A stretch of 64,000 bases of DNA from Mangrovimonas sp. YM274 (GTDB taxonomy: Bacteria; Bacteroidota; Bacteroidia; Flavobacteriales; Flavobacteriaceae): assembly GCF_030908385.1 (NCBI RefSeq), contig NZ_CP133091.1, forward strand, positions 1,446,501 to 1,510,500. The letters run 5' to 3'. The notes below the pieces were generated by a model. It saw only the letters and a program-made list of their open reading frames with translations. It did no database searches and was not told the DNA's origin. Below, one piece after another: positions 37,138 to 46,236 of the stretch (positions are counted from its first letter, which is position 1; the number at the start of each line of letters is the position of its first letter). The translations under genes and the position numbers were made by a program.

Positions 37138-38394
37138 TTATTTTTTAGGTTTAATAATCATCCGGAACGATTGATCCTTATTAATGTAATATCCAATCCA
37201 ATCGTAAAGCGCCCGCATTCTGTTTCTAAAATTTACCAACGACATGATGTGCACAAAAATCCAAATACACCATGCCAAAAAACCTTTAAAGAAAAACTTT
37301 TGGTCTGGGCCGTCTGTAACAGCTTTGTTACGTCCAATTATGGCCATTGTGCCCAAATCTTTATAGGCGAAAGGCTTCCATTGGTGGGTTGAACATAAAT
37401 TTTCACCAAGGTTCTTGGCTTGCTGAATAGCGGTTTGCGCCAATTGAGGATGGCCTTTTGGGTAATTGGGGTCTCCTGAAACCAAAGCAGAATCTCCTAT
37501 AGCATAGATATTGTCATAACCATCGACCAAATTAAAGGCATTGGTTTTTAAACGTCTTCCCGGGCCATAGTTTTCAGGTGTAAAACCGTCAAAGGTTTTG
37601 GCTGAAATTCCTGCAGCCCAAATTAGGTTGCGGCTGTGTATTTCGGTACCATCCGATAGGGATATCACATCATCCTTAAAGTCTTTAACCAGAGTATTGA
37701 GTTTGATGGTAACTCCAAGTTCTTCCAGCTTTTTATAGCTGTATTTTTGGGTTTTTTCAGACATCACGGCTAAAACAGCATCTTGACCGTCAATTAGGTA
37801 GATTTCGCCTAGGTCATTCATGCTTAATTCAGGATAATCTTTGGTTAATATATGGGCACGCATTTCAGCAAAAATTCCGGAAAGTTCCACTCCGGTAGGA
37901 CCTGCACCAGCAATGACAAAGGATAGCAGTTTTTTGCGATCTTCTCTTTTTTCAAGACGCGTGGCACGTTCCAATCGGGTAAAAATAACATTTCGCAAGG
38001 CCAAGGCATCGCTGATGGTTTTCATTGGTAAGCTGTATTCTTCAATATTTTTGTTTCCAAAGAAATTGGTTTCAGCTCCCGTGGCCATGACCAAAAGATC
38101 ATAATAAAGCTCTCCGTTGCTTACAATGATTTTGTTTTCTTGAGGCACTACCTTTTCAAGGGCTCCCAATCTGAATTTTACATTGGGTTTTGAGCGTAAT
38201 ATTTTCCTGAAGGGGTAACTAATGGCGGACGGCTCCATAAAGCCAGCAGCGACTTGATAGAGTAAAGGAGGAAAGAAATTGTAATTGTTGGTATCCACCA
38301 AAATTACATTATAGTTGGAGTTGCCTAGTTGGTTGATAAGTTCTAAACCAGCAAAGCCACCTCCAACAATGATGATGGTTTTTCTATTGGACAT
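37138..38394 (-). CDS. ndh: Type II NADH dehydrogenase (NDH-2)
   Basis: 418 residues. Two dinucleotide folds: IIVGGGFAGLELINQL (FAD) at the start and FVIAGAGPTGVELSGIFAEMR (NADH) at about 165. GYDNIYAIGDSALV is the FAD pyrophosphate contact and PQLAQTAIQQAKNLGENL the quinone-side helix. The C-terminus (FLAWCIWIFVHIMSLVNFRNRMRA) is the amphipathic membrane-binding tail. It passes electrons from NADH to quinone without pumping protons. A TATCTTTG box lies 28 bases upstream. Confidence 0.92.
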   Translation of the reverse strand: MSNRKTIIIVGGGFAGLELINQLGNSNYNVILVDTNNYNFFPPLLYQVAAGFMEPSAISYPFRKILRSKPNVKFRLGALEKVVPQENKIIVSNGELYYDLLVMATGAETNFFGNKNIEEYSLPMKTISDALALRNVIFTRLERATRLEKREDRKKLLSFVIAGAGPTGVELSGIFAEMRAHILTKDYPELSMNDLGEIYLIDGQDAVLAVMSEKTQKYSYKKLEELGVTIKLNTLVKDFKDDVISLSDGTEIHSRNLIWAAGISAKTFDGFTPENYGPGRRLKTNAFNLVDGYDNIYAIGDSALVSGDPNYPKGHPQLAQTAIQQAKNLGENLCSTHQWKPFAYKDLGTMAIIGRNKAVTDGPDQKFFFKGFLAWCIWIFVHIMSLVNFRNRMRALYDWIGYYINKDQSFRMIIKPKK

Positions 38395-38422
38395 GATGTA
38401 ATGGATAATCTGAATCTACCTA

Positions 38423-38430
38423 CAAAGATA
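38423..38430 (-). promoter_or_regulatory. -7 element of the NDH-2 gene
   Basis: Minus strand TATCTTTG matches TAnnTTTG, 28 bases before the ATG at 38394. No correctly spaced -33 TTG. Confidence 0.45.
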
Positions 38431-38559
38431 TTGGCTACGGTCAAACTACAGATGATTTAATAATATAAAAATAACATGGAATTACGCTTTTTTTCAAAAT
38501 GCAATTATTTTGTAGTATGAGATGATTATTGTAGAGTATTTTGCTTAAAAAGTTGCGGT

Positions 38560-38901
38560 TTATGGATCTTTTAAAATATGTTTTAAACCTAACAGTAAGT
38601 TGTGCTCCAAGGTGTCAATATGGCCATCGACACTAAAGAGTTCTTTAATTTCACTAATTAATATTTCTAATTCTTCGGGGTTGTAATTAAGGGAAGATAG
38701 GGAGGATCTAATTTTTTGAATGCTTTGATAATCGTTGTCTTTGTCAAACTCATGATGGATTTTCTCAAGGTCCAAATCTTTGATTTTTGATTTTATGTAT
38801 GCTTTTTCAGCTTTGGACTCATTAAAATCGGCATGGGAACAAAAAATCATGATATATGCCTTTAATTCGTCTTTACTCCAATTGGTAACAAACTCATTCA
38901 T
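38560..38901 (-). CDS. Small TerB-like helical protein
   Basis: 113 residues, cytoplasmic, acidic and helical. WSKDELKAYIMIFCSHADFNESKAEKAYI and ELFSVDGHIDTLEHNLLLGLKHIL resemble the two halves of TerB-like domains, with DG-H-D possibly a metal site. The assignment rests on pattern and length only. Function unknown. It lies upstream of ndh on the same strand but 165 bases away. Confidence 0.7.
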   Translation of the reverse strand: MNEFVTNWSKDELKAYIMIFCSHADFNESKAEKAYIKSKIKDLDLEKIHHEFDKDNDYQSIQKIRSSLSSLNYNPEELEILISEIKELFSVDGHIDTLEHNLLLGLKHILKDP

Positions 38902-38986
38902 AGGAATGGAAATTAATGGTTTGAAAGTGTCAAACAGTGATACATAAAGTTACGGAATAAAATTGTAGAATTAAATTTTAGGAATT

Positions 38987-39020
38987 AAAAAAGCCCTATA
39001 CTTGATGTGCAGGGCTTTTA
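38987..39020 (-). terminator. Rho-independent terminator of the 39043 lipoprotein gene
   Basis: AAAAGCCCT (left arm, ending at 38997) pairs with AGGGCTTTT (39011-39019) over a 13-base loop. On the minus strand it is followed by TTTTTTAA. Confidence 0.85.
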
Positions 39021-39042
39021 AAGGTTCTAGAGTGTCCGGAGT

Positions 39043-40008
39043 TTATTCAGTACAATCAAATTTTATGTTGGAAACATCTCCTTTTTTAGAGTCTCCGTTT
39101 ACTTTAAAGTCGGTAAAAATATTTGCGAAATTCGCATTGTTTTGATCACAGTCGGCATCAAAAACAATGGCAAACGTAGTTTCTGCACAGGCTTCCAAAT
39201 CGCCAACCCAAGTTAAAACCGTTGGGGATCCTTGACCATTTCCAGGATTAACCGAATATTCCTTATCGTCCAAAGGTGTAAAATCTACAATGTGAGGACA
39301 AGTAAATTGAACGACTGCATCTTCTAAAGCATCAACACTTGAATAAGTGAACAGGTAGCTGTTTTCCCCTATAGCTTCATAGCTAAAGCTTTCTTCACAA
39401 GGGCAAATGCCTATTAAAGAATAAGTAGCATCTAATGTAAGATCATCAGAAAGACCTTCTTGTTTAATGCTAAACGATATTTCATCACAAGCTTCCCAAT
39501 CCATTGGTAAATTGTATATCAGAGATACAATTTCTCCACCTTCCAGATTATCTTGAATTACCGGGGAAATATTGACTACTTGTGGTTCACCATTAATATT
39601 GACATTAGTAATTTCAACTTCAATTGAGGAATTGAAATTAGCATTTCCGATATACTGATAGTAAACATCAATTATAAATTGTGTCTCGGTATTATAAGCT
39701 TCATAGCTTACTTCCTTTTTTTTATATCCGTTGCCGTTGCCTTGTTCGTGAAAGTCAGAGTCTGCCATTACAAAGTAATCACCACTACCGGCAACAATAC
39801 AAGAAGTTTCGCAGTCTACATAAGCTTCACGCATGGCAGAAGCAGCCATAGCTGTCTTGTTTACAGAAGTAAGCTTTTCCAAGCTTAAGGATTGTGTGTT
39901 TTCAGGGATTTGGTTATCCTGTAATTCTTCAGATTGACAGGAAAACATTAGGATAGAAACCAACATACAGCACCCTAAGAACTGGTTGATTTTGGGCATG
40001 TTTTTCAT
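39043..40008 (-). CDS. Orphan lipoprotein with Cys-rich repeats
   Basis: 321 residues. Signal INQFLGCCMLVSILMFSCQS with lipobox FSC. After a polar tether come two or three beta-type segments, each with paired cysteines (YVDCETSC, DWEACDEISFSI, GICPCEESFSYEA, DLEACAETTFAIVFDADCDQ). The repeated ACxE-x2-F-x-I pattern suggests duplicated Ig-like units, probably disulfide-linked. I recognise no family. It has its own terminator and is flanked by long spacers; surface location is inference. Confidence 0.78.
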   Translation of the reverse strand: MKNMPKINQFLGCCMLVSILMFSCQSEELQDNQIPENTQSLSLEKLTSVNKTAMAASAMREAYVDCETSCIVAGSGDYFVMADSDFHEQGNGNGYKKKEVSYEAYNTETQFIIDVYYQYIGNANFNSSIEVEITNVNINGEPQVVNISPVIQDNLEGGEIVSLIYNLPMDWEACDEISFSIKQEGLSDDLTLDATYSLIGICPCEESFSYEAIGENSYLFTYSSVDALEDAVVQFTCPHIVDFTPLDDKEYSVNPGNGQGSPTVLTWVGDLEACAETTFAIVFDADCDQNNANFANIFTDFKVNGDSKKGDVSNIKFDCTE

Positions 40009-40216
40009 GATTCATTTAGTTAAGGTTACTATCAAACACTATTGTTTGATAGGGTTTTGCTAACAAATGAATTGAATTTTGAAATCCTGAAGATTTATTT
40101 TTGGTGAACTACTTAAAAAGTAGAGGAGTTACAAGTAGATTCAAAAATCATCGACGAAATGCATTTCTTACAATAGTCAGAAAAAGCAAAATTTAGTTAC
40201 GATATAATTCCGACAA

Positions 40217-40591
40217 TCAATTATTCCAATAATTAAGGTTTTCCCTTAATACCTTTGATTTTGAAAGGTAATGGGCCGCCCAGAAGGAAATCCAAATAGC
40301 GTATATTAAAAACGCATAAATTCCTATTTGAAGATTTTGAATGGCTAGTATTAAACTAACAATAAACCCAAGGGCTAAATTAAGCCTAACGGCATTTTTA
40401 ATGCGCATGTTAAAAACACCGGTTAAAAAATTCCACTTGGTTAGCTCATTGGTAATTACTGGTTTCTTTGGATTGGAGAAATCGATGGATACTTGTTGGG
40501 AAGGTTCCATTTTTACGATTATTTGGTCGTCCCGTCGAAGATAATCGTAGTCGAATTTCTTTAAGAAATCCTCTGTATGCTGCAGTTTCAT
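40217..40591 (-). CDS. Small membrane protein of unknown function
   Basis: 124 residues from the ATG at 40591; the frame is open to 40642 (141 residues), and the start is not certain. A soluble N-terminal domain of about 65 residues (FLKKFDYDYLRRDDQIIVKM) is followed by two adjacent transmembrane helices (LNLALGFIVSLILAIQN and YAFLIYAIWISFWAAHYL). No recognised family. Confidence 0.68.
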   Translation of the reverse strand: MKLQHTEDFLKKFDYDYLRRDDQIIVKMEPSQQVSIDFSNPKKPVITNELTKWNFLTGVFNMRIKNAVRLNLALGFIVSLILAIQNLQIGIYAFLIYAIWISFWAAHYLSKSKVLRENLNYWNN

Positions 40592-40730
40592 ATAGTTTGT
40601 CGTTAAACGGTAGTTGGCTGCTTGAATTGCTAACAGCCTCATGGTGGTTAACTTGAACGATAAATTTACGACTTAAAGCGATGAAGCTTCCAATTTCAAT
40701 GTTAAGAGAATGTAAAGTTTTAGAATTCTA

Positions 40731-41462
40731 TTATTGAATACATGACTGTAAATAGTTACAATTATAAAAACTCAATATTTCGGAAATATTCTTCTTGGTG
40801 AATTCTTCGTTTTCTACTTTTTCTAAAAGCTCAGGACAATCATTGAAGTAGTTTTTCATAGATCTTTTAAAACTCTTGGAAAATGGGAGTCCTCTTGTAT
40901 ACAATGTTTCAATTTGATCGCTATTTCCATGCCCAACATAATAACTATATCGAGGGAAATTGACAACTAAACCACACGTGTTTTGTCCAATAGGTACTAA
41001 ATTTCCATTAGGAAGCCTTAAGTTGTAATTGATTTTATAGTTTGAAAATGGATTTATAAAGTCAAGTCCTTTAGGCTCTGAGTCATCAAATGATATTAGT
41101 CTATTGTTGCCATTATTATCTATAAATGAGCCTTCATAAACCCTTACATATAGGCTTAGACTGTCTATGGAAACAATTTCAACTATGTCTTCAAATTTAG
41201 AGCCGTCAACATGTTTGTACCTGAATTTTCTAAAATAGTTGTTTTCTAAAATATCAACACCTATAAGGTCCTTGGATTTGTAGCCCTTCCATTTTAAAGT
41301 GTCATTTTTGAATTTTACAGTAACGATAGAGTGAATGCCGCTTATTTCTGCTTCTCCTGATATACGCGTACTATCCTTTAAAATTAATATGGCAGGACCT
41401 TTTTGTGCAGAAGCAACGCTATTGAAGCAAACAAATGCTAAGCATAAAATTAAAAATCTCAT
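40731..41462 (-). CDS. Secreted protein of unknown function
   Basis: 243 residues. MRFLILCLAFVCFNSVASAQ is a signal peptide. The first half is beta-rich (GPAILILKDSTRISGEAEI, VDILENNYFRKFRYKHVDG), the second half has KINYNLRLPNGNL and cysteines at the end. I recognise no family. It follows the M1 peptidase gene by 31 bases upstream on the same strand (peptidase first in neither case is certain), so co-transcription is possible but unproved. Confidence 0.75.
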   Translation of the reverse strand: MRFLILCLAFVCFNSVASAQKGPAILILKDSTRISGEAEISGIHSIVTVKFKNDTLKWKGYKSKDLIGVDILENNYFRKFRYKHVDGSKFEDIVEIVSIDSLSLYVRVYEGSFIDNNGNNRLISFDDSEPKGLDFINPFSNYKINYNLRLPNGNLVPIGQNTCGLVVNFPRYSYYVGHGNSDQIETLYTRGLPFSKSFKRSMKNYFNDCPELLEKVENEEFTKKNISEILSFYNCNYLQSCIQ

Positions 41463-41493
41463 TGTGGTTGGTTTTGTTGATTTTAAAATGTTT

Positions 41494-43350
41494 TTATTCT
41501 AGCGAGGTTTCGAGCAACATATCTATTGTACCAGCCGTGACTGAGTGGTAATTACCCCGTGTTTCTTTGTAAATGGATAATGCTTCCTCAACTTTGTCTG
41601 CTTTTTTATAGGCTTTAAATAAGGTTTCTACATACCATCTTCTTCCAACATGGGTTAGGAATGATGCAATATTTTTATCGACCTCGTTGCCTCTGTAATC
41701 GTGAATGATTGATTGTTCGAACCAAACCATGGCAATATGGGAGTTGCCAGAATTTGTAAAGTCAAAAGCCTTATCCAAAAGCGCCATTTGTTCTGGCGTG
41801 ATGGTTTCTGGGAAATTACGAATGAAATGCACCCACTCTTGAGTGGTCCAATTACTGGTCAAGGTGGTGTCTACTTCATTCAATGTTAGAAATTGCTCCA
41901 AAGTGCGTTCCGCAGTATCAAATTTATCTGAAGCAATTACAGCAGCATTGGAAGGAATGCCTGGTTTGTAAATCCATTCTTTAGTGTTGAATGTAATGTT
42001 GTTTGGTTGTAGCAGCTGTGTGTTCAGGTAATTGACAAAATCTTCAGTAGTCAAAGTGCTAAAAGCATTGGTTGTAAAATAGCTCTTTAAAAACACATCA
42101 AACTTATCGCGGCCAACAGTTTCTTCCAAAGTTCTTAAAAATAGGTACCCCTTGTCATAGGCAATACTGTTCATGCCATCATCAGGGTTTTCATTTTTCA
42201 AGTCCAATTTTAATTGTGTGCTTTTAGGCGTATCCTTAAGATCTTCTATTTCATCTTCCAAATCCTGACGGCCAATCAAGGCCAACATATCGGCACGTTC
42301 TTTCCCGTAAAGAGCTTCCATAATTCTGATTTCAAAATAGACGGTAAAGCCTTCATTCAACCAGAAATCGTTCCAAGTTGAGTTGGTAACCAAATTACCC
42401 GACCAAGAATGCGCCAATTCGTGTGCAATCACCGAAGTTAAACTTTTGTCACCGGCAATTAAAGTAGGCGTAGCAAATGTAAGTCGAGGGTTTTCCATGC
42501 CTCCAAAAGGAAAACTAGGCGGCAGTACAATGACATCAAATTGCTCCCAGGCATAAGTGCCATAAAGTGCTTCGGCAGCCTTGAGCATATTGTCCATTTC
42601 AGAAAATTCATTTTGAACTTTATCAATCATAGACGTTTCGGCATATACACCTGTACGGTTGCTAATAGCTCTATATTCTAAATTTCCTACGGAAAGCGCT
42701 ATCAAGTAAGGGGAGATTGGTTGTTTCATTTGAAAATGATACAATCCTTCAGTGTTTTTTTCTTTAGGGTTCTCGGCACTCATCACAGCCATAAGCTCAG
42801 TGGGCACTTTTACAGTAGCGTTGTAAGTGATGCGTATTTGAGGACTATCTTGAATAGGAATCCAAGTACGGGTTAAAATGGCTTGCCCTTGGGTAAACAA
42901 GAACGGATGTGTTTTATCTGCCGTTTGTTGTGGAGCTAACCATTGCAAGGCTTCGGTACGATCTGTGGTTTCGTAGAAAACCGTGACTGTTTTAGTGTCC
43001 TGTTTAATATCTATATGAAGTGCTTGCCCCAGAAATTCATCAAAATCGCCTAAATGGAATGAAGTTGCTTTACCGTCAGCTTCCACACTTTTAATATTTA
43101 AAAACTTACTGTCCAAAACAATTTCAGAAGCATTACTATTGGTAATGTCATATGTGGCTGATCCTTTTATAGTTTGAGAATCAAAATCAACTTCAATGTC
43201 TAAATCTAAATGGTTGATGTAAGCCTTGTTGGGAACGGCGAAGGAATGGGGTTCCTCCACAAAGGTTTTGGGTATTGCATTTTCTTTTTCACTAGCACAG
43301 TTAAAGCATGACAATGCTATGGTTAATAGAAGAATAAGGGGGTATTTCAT
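41494..43350 (-). CDS. M1 family zinc aminopeptidase (leukotriene A4 hydrolase-like)
   Basis: 618 residues. Signal MKYPLILLLTIALSCFNCASE looks like a relaxed lipobox, so probably envelope-located. Zinc site HELAH (about 308-312) with the third ligand Glu 19 residues later in FWLNEGF; the substrate-binding GGMEN motif precedes it (SFPFGGMENPRLTF). N-terminal saddle domain and a C-terminal helical domain make it the size and order of the LTA4H/cold-active aminopeptidase branch. Releases N-terminal residues from peptides. It lies ten bases downstream of the small gene at 43360. Confidence 0.93.
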   Translation of the reverse strand: MKYPLILLLTIALSCFNCASEKENAIPKTFVEEPHSFAVPNKAYINHLDLDIEVDFDSQTIKGSATYDITNSNASEIVLDSKFLNIKSVEADGKATSFHLGDFDEFLGQALHIDIKQDTKTVTVFYETTDRTEALQWLAPQQTADKTHPFLFTQGQAILTRTWIPIQDSPQIRITYNATVKVPTELMAVMSAENPKEKNTEGLYHFQMKQPISPYLIALSVGNLEYRAISNRTGVYAETSMIDKVQNEFSEMDNMLKAAEALYGTYAWEQFDVIVLPPSFPFGGMENPRLTFATPTLIAGDKSLTSVIAHELAHSWSGNLVTNSTWNDFWLNEGFTVYFEIRIMEALYGKERADMLALIGRQDLEDEIEDLKDTPKSTQLKLDLKNENPDDGMNSIAYDKGYLFLRTLEETVGRDKFDVFLKSYFTTNAFSTLTTEDFVNYLNTQLLQPNNITFNTKEWIYKPGIPSNAAVIASDKFDTAERTLEQFLTLNEVDTTLTSNWTTQEWVHFIRNFPETITPEQMALLDKAFDFTNSGNSHIAMVWFEQSIIHDYRGNEVDKNIASFLTHVGRRWYVETLFKAYKKADKVEEALSIYKETRGNYHSVTAGTIDMLLETSLE

Positions 43351-43359
43351 GTTAAAAGA

Positions 43360-43599
43360 TTATAGGTTTTGGTACACTTGGCCACGATGTGGTTTAAGTG
43401 CATCACGAACAGGTTTCATCTGGGATTCATCCACCACTAAAAATGCGATGGAATGCATTTCGGATAGGGTTTCCACACCCGTAATCTCGAGATCCAGATT
43501 TTCCATGCGAATATACTCTTTTAAATGGATTTCATGGTGTTGGGCGGTTTTTAGGGCGGCTGGCCCACGGAAGTCCCAGATTAATTTTAATTTACGCAT
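43360..43599 (-). CDS. Small conserved protein, unknown function
   Basis: 79 residues, no signal. LKLIWDFRGPAALKTAQHHEIHLKEYI followed by EMHSIAFLVVDESQMKPVRDALKPHRGQ suggests a compact alpha/beta (ferredoxin-like) fold; this is only a pattern reading. Its start overlaps the end of the SRPBCC gene by eight bases and the M1 peptidase starts nine bases after its stop, so it sits in a tight three-gene unit. Confidence 0.72.
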   Translation of the reverse strand: MRKLKLIWDFRGPAALKTAQHHEIHLKEYIRMENLDLEITGVETLSEMHSIAFLVVDESQMKPVRDALKPHRGQVYQNL

Positions 43600-44047
43600 T
43601 GGCTACAGAAGTTCCTTTTTCTGCAAAGTTCTTAAAATCTACCATGTATTGCAACGATTGTTTCTTAAAAGCACTGGGCATGAATTTGGTCATTAATTTC
43701 ATGGTAAAGCTTAAGGGGACAAATTCATTGTCCGAAGTCCAAACGGTTTGACCGTCTTCTGTTTGTTTAAAGTAGTTTTCTTGGATATTATGCATGCCAT
43801 GGGTTGTGTAGGTGGCGTGCAATTCGTAGGGTAAATTAGCGTGTGTAATAGTTTCCACAAGTTCCATTACGCGCTTTCCCAATTTATAGACCAGTTTCAT
43901 TTTGGATCCAAGTTCTCCCGGTGTGCCCGAAATATGTTCGGCAGCAATGAGGCCTTTTTGCCAATGCTTCATATTTTCCGTATTGTTGAATTTATGTAGG
44001 AATTCATCCAGTGGTAGGGCCACAGTAATTTTAGTGGAGTACTTCAT
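43592..44047 (-). CDS. SRPBCC (START-like) family protein
   Basis: 151 residues from the ATG at 44047. Sequence opens KYSTKITVALPLDEFLHKF and continues NTENMKHWQKGLIAAEHISG, ELGSKMKLVYKLGKRVMELVETI, typical of the SRPBCC/polyketide-cyclase-like ligand pocket fold. These bind hydrophobic ligands; none can be named. First gene of the SRPBCC-small protein-M1 peptidase run, overlapping the next by eight bases. Confidence 0.85.
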   Translation of the reverse strand: MKYSTKITVALPLDEFLHKFNNTENMKHWQKGLIAAEHISGTPGELGSKMKLVYKLGKRVMELVETITHANLPYELHATYTTHGMHNIQENYFKQTEDGQTVWTSDNEFVPLSFTMKLMTKFMPSAFKKQSLQYMVDFKNFAEKGTSVANA

Positions 44048-44195
44048 TGTTAGCAGTTTATTCGAAATTAAAGATACTATGTTATTTTGATATTCCATTC
44101 GTTTTTTTGTTTACACAATGAAATGTTCGGTTTTAACATGACTGATAGCTTCTTTTTATACGAATTGCTTTATAAGGACGTTTCATAAAAGCAGC

Positions 44196-44226
44196 TTGTC
44201 AAATATGTTAATTATGTTATTTTTGC
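44196..44226 (+). promoter_or_regulatory. Full Bacteroidota promoter of the PPIase operon
   Basis: TTG (44196-44198) and TATTTTTG (44218-44225) are 19 bases apart, followed by C, an exact consensus. The start codon is at 44251. Confidence 0.8.
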
Positions 44227-44250
44227 TGCAATTGACCAATTGTTTTTTCT

Positions 44251-46236
44251 ATGAAATCAAAACTAAAGTTTTTAGTCCTTTTATTATTTGTTTCTGGGTT
44301 TGTATGTGCGCAAACTACGAGTGATGATGTGTTGTTTACTGTGGATGGAGACCCCGTAAAGGCTTCTGAGTTTATTAGGGTTTATAACAAGAATCTTGAT
44401 TTGGTAAAGGATGAATCACAAAAAGATGTAGATGAATATTTAAAGCTTTTTGTGAATTATCAATTGAAAATTAAAGAGGCAAAACGTTTGGGACTAGATG
44501 ATAATGCCCAATACAAAAGGGAATTTGCCAATTACAAAAAGCAACTGACCAAAAACTTCCTGACTGATAATAAGGTGACCGATGCCTTGGTGAAGGAAGC
44601 CTACGATAGGATGTCATATGATATTAAGGCTTCTCATATTTTATTTCGTGTAGAAGAAGCTGAACGAGATACTCTTAAGGTGTACAACGATTTATTGGAG
44701 TTGCGTGAAAGAGCTAAAAAAGAAGGTTTTGAAAGCGTGTTTAAAGAGTTGAACACCAAATACAAGGCCCCTGGTTCAAGAGAAATTAATTACAAAGGAC
44801 ATGAAACTTATGCTGAGGAGTTGGGGTATTTTTCGGCCTTCAAAATGGTTTATAATTTTGAAACGGTAGCTTACAATACTGAGGTGGGGGAGATTTCTAT
44901 GCCATTTAGAACGCGTTTTGGATATCATATTGTGATGGTTGAGGACAAGCGTCCTTCTAGAGGAGAAGTTACCGTAGAGCACATCATGGTGTCTAAAGTT
45001 CAAAAGGATTCTTCTTTAAATCCAGAAGTAAGAATTAATGAGCTCTACAAAAAAATCATGCAAGGCGAGTCTTTTGAGGCTGTGGCAAAACAGTTTTCAG
45101 ATGATAAAAGCTCGGCGGCTAAAGGCGGTTTGTTGCCATCATTTAAAGGTGGGCAATTAAGCTCTTCGGAATTTGAAGAAGTGGCCTTTGGCTTGACGGA
45201 AAATGGACAGATTTCGGAACCGTTTAAAACAGAATTTGGATGGCATATCGTGAAATTGATTGACAAAACGGGAAACCCAGAGTTTGATACCATTAAGTTG
45301 GAATTGGAACAACGTGTAAAGCGTGATTCAAGATCGGCATTAATCAATACGGCTCTTACCAATAACTTAAAACAACGTTATAGTGTTAAGGATAACCAAG
45401 AGGCCTTGACTTATTTTGAAGGGTTGATTAACGCCAGTTATTTTCAAAACAACTGGACTTTACCGGGGGATTTTATCAAAGACAAAACGTTCATCACCAT
45501 AGGGAAACAAGATTACACCTATGGAGCGTTTGGGGATTATTTAGTATCTTCTCAAAGAAAATATTTTGGAAAGCAATTGACCAATACCGAAGTTGTTGCG
45601 GCCGAGTATGAAGCCTTTTTGGAAGCCAAACTTATAGAATACCGAGAGCGTAATCTAGAATTTGAAGACGAGGAATTCGCTTTTATTTTAGGTGAATATA
45701 GAGATGGGTTATTGTTGTTTGACCTAATGGAAAAGGAAGTTTGGAATACCGCTTCTAAAGATACCGTTGGATTGAAAAGCTACTACGAATCGCACAAGGC
45801 AGATTACGTTTGGCCGGTTAGGGCAGATGCCGTGGTTGCTTCGGCGGCCAAGAAAAGAGATATTTCTAAGGTGGAGGATTTGCTGGAAGACAACAAATCG
45901 GTTGAAGAAATCAGTGATAAGTTGAATACCGAAAGCGAACAAAAGGTTATTTTTACTAAAGGAATAATGGATACAACGCATCAAGCATTGCCTGAAGATT
46001 TTGAATTTAAAAAAGGCGTGTCTTCGATTTATAAATTCAATGATTCCTATCATGTTGCAATGGTAGAAGAGGTATATCCTAGTGGGCCTAAAACCTTCGA
46101 GGAAGCAAGAGGGAGTGTTGTAAGCGACTATCAAAATTATATTGAAAAAAACTGGTTGAACACTTTGCATGAGCGCTATAATGTTGAAATAAACCAAGAC
46201 GTGTTGGCTAAGGTGAAATCTCAAATCCTGAATTAA
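44251..46236 (+). CDS. Periplasmic peptidyl-prolyl isomerase with two parvulin domains
   Basis: 661 residues. Signal MKSKLKFLVLLLFVSGFVCAQ. An N-terminal SurA-like chaperone part (VLFTVDGDPVKASEFIRVYNK, VNYQLKIKEAKRLGL) precedes two parvulin (PpiC) domains: about 122-232 (KASHILFRVEEAE, EISMPFRTRFGYHIVMVED) and about 242-345 (TVEHIMVSKVQK, GQISEPFKTEFGWHIVKLID). About 300 further residues form a helical domain not found in SurA. Role: folding of outer-membrane or secreted proteins. First of a chaperone operon. Confidence 0.93.
   Translation: MKSKLKFLVLLLFVSGFVCAQTTSDDVLFTVDGDPVKASEFIRVYNKNLDLVKDESQKDVDEYLKLFVNYQLKIKEAKRLGLDDNAQYKREFANYKKQLTKNFLTDNKVTDALVKEAYDRMSYDIKASHILFRVEEAERDTLKVYNDLLELRERAKKEGFESVFKELNTKYKAPGSREINYKGHETYAEELGYFSAFKMVYNFETVAYNTEVGEISMPFRTRFGYHIVMVEDKRPSRGEVTVEHIMVSKVQKDSSLNPEVRINELYKKIMQGESFEAVAKQFSDDKSSAAKGGLLPSFKGGQLSSSEFEEVAFGLTENGQISEPFKTEFGWHIVKLIDKTGNPEFDTIKLELEQRVKRDSRSALINTALTNNLKQRYSVKDNQEALTYFEGLINASYFQNNWTLPGDFIKDKTFITIGKQDYTYGAFGDYLVSSQRKYFGKQLTNTEVVAAEYEAFLEAKLIEYRERNLEFEDEEFAFILGEYRDGLLLFDLMEKEVWNTASKDTVGLKSYYESHKADYVWPVRADAVVASAAKKRDISKVEDLLEDNKSVEEISDKLNTESEQKVIFTKGIMDTTHQALPEDFEFKKGVSSIYKFNDSYHVAMVEEVYPSGPKTFEEARGSVVSDYQNYIEKNWLNTLHERYNVEINQDVLAKVKSQILN

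Noticed and set aside
43226-43696. 156-codon plus-strand frame spanning three minus-strand genes
   Set aside because: Antisense to the end of one gene, all of another and part of a third, with no motif.
45724-46224. 166-codon minus-strand frame
   Set aside because: Antisense to the C-terminal part of the first PPIase; no start signal or family.
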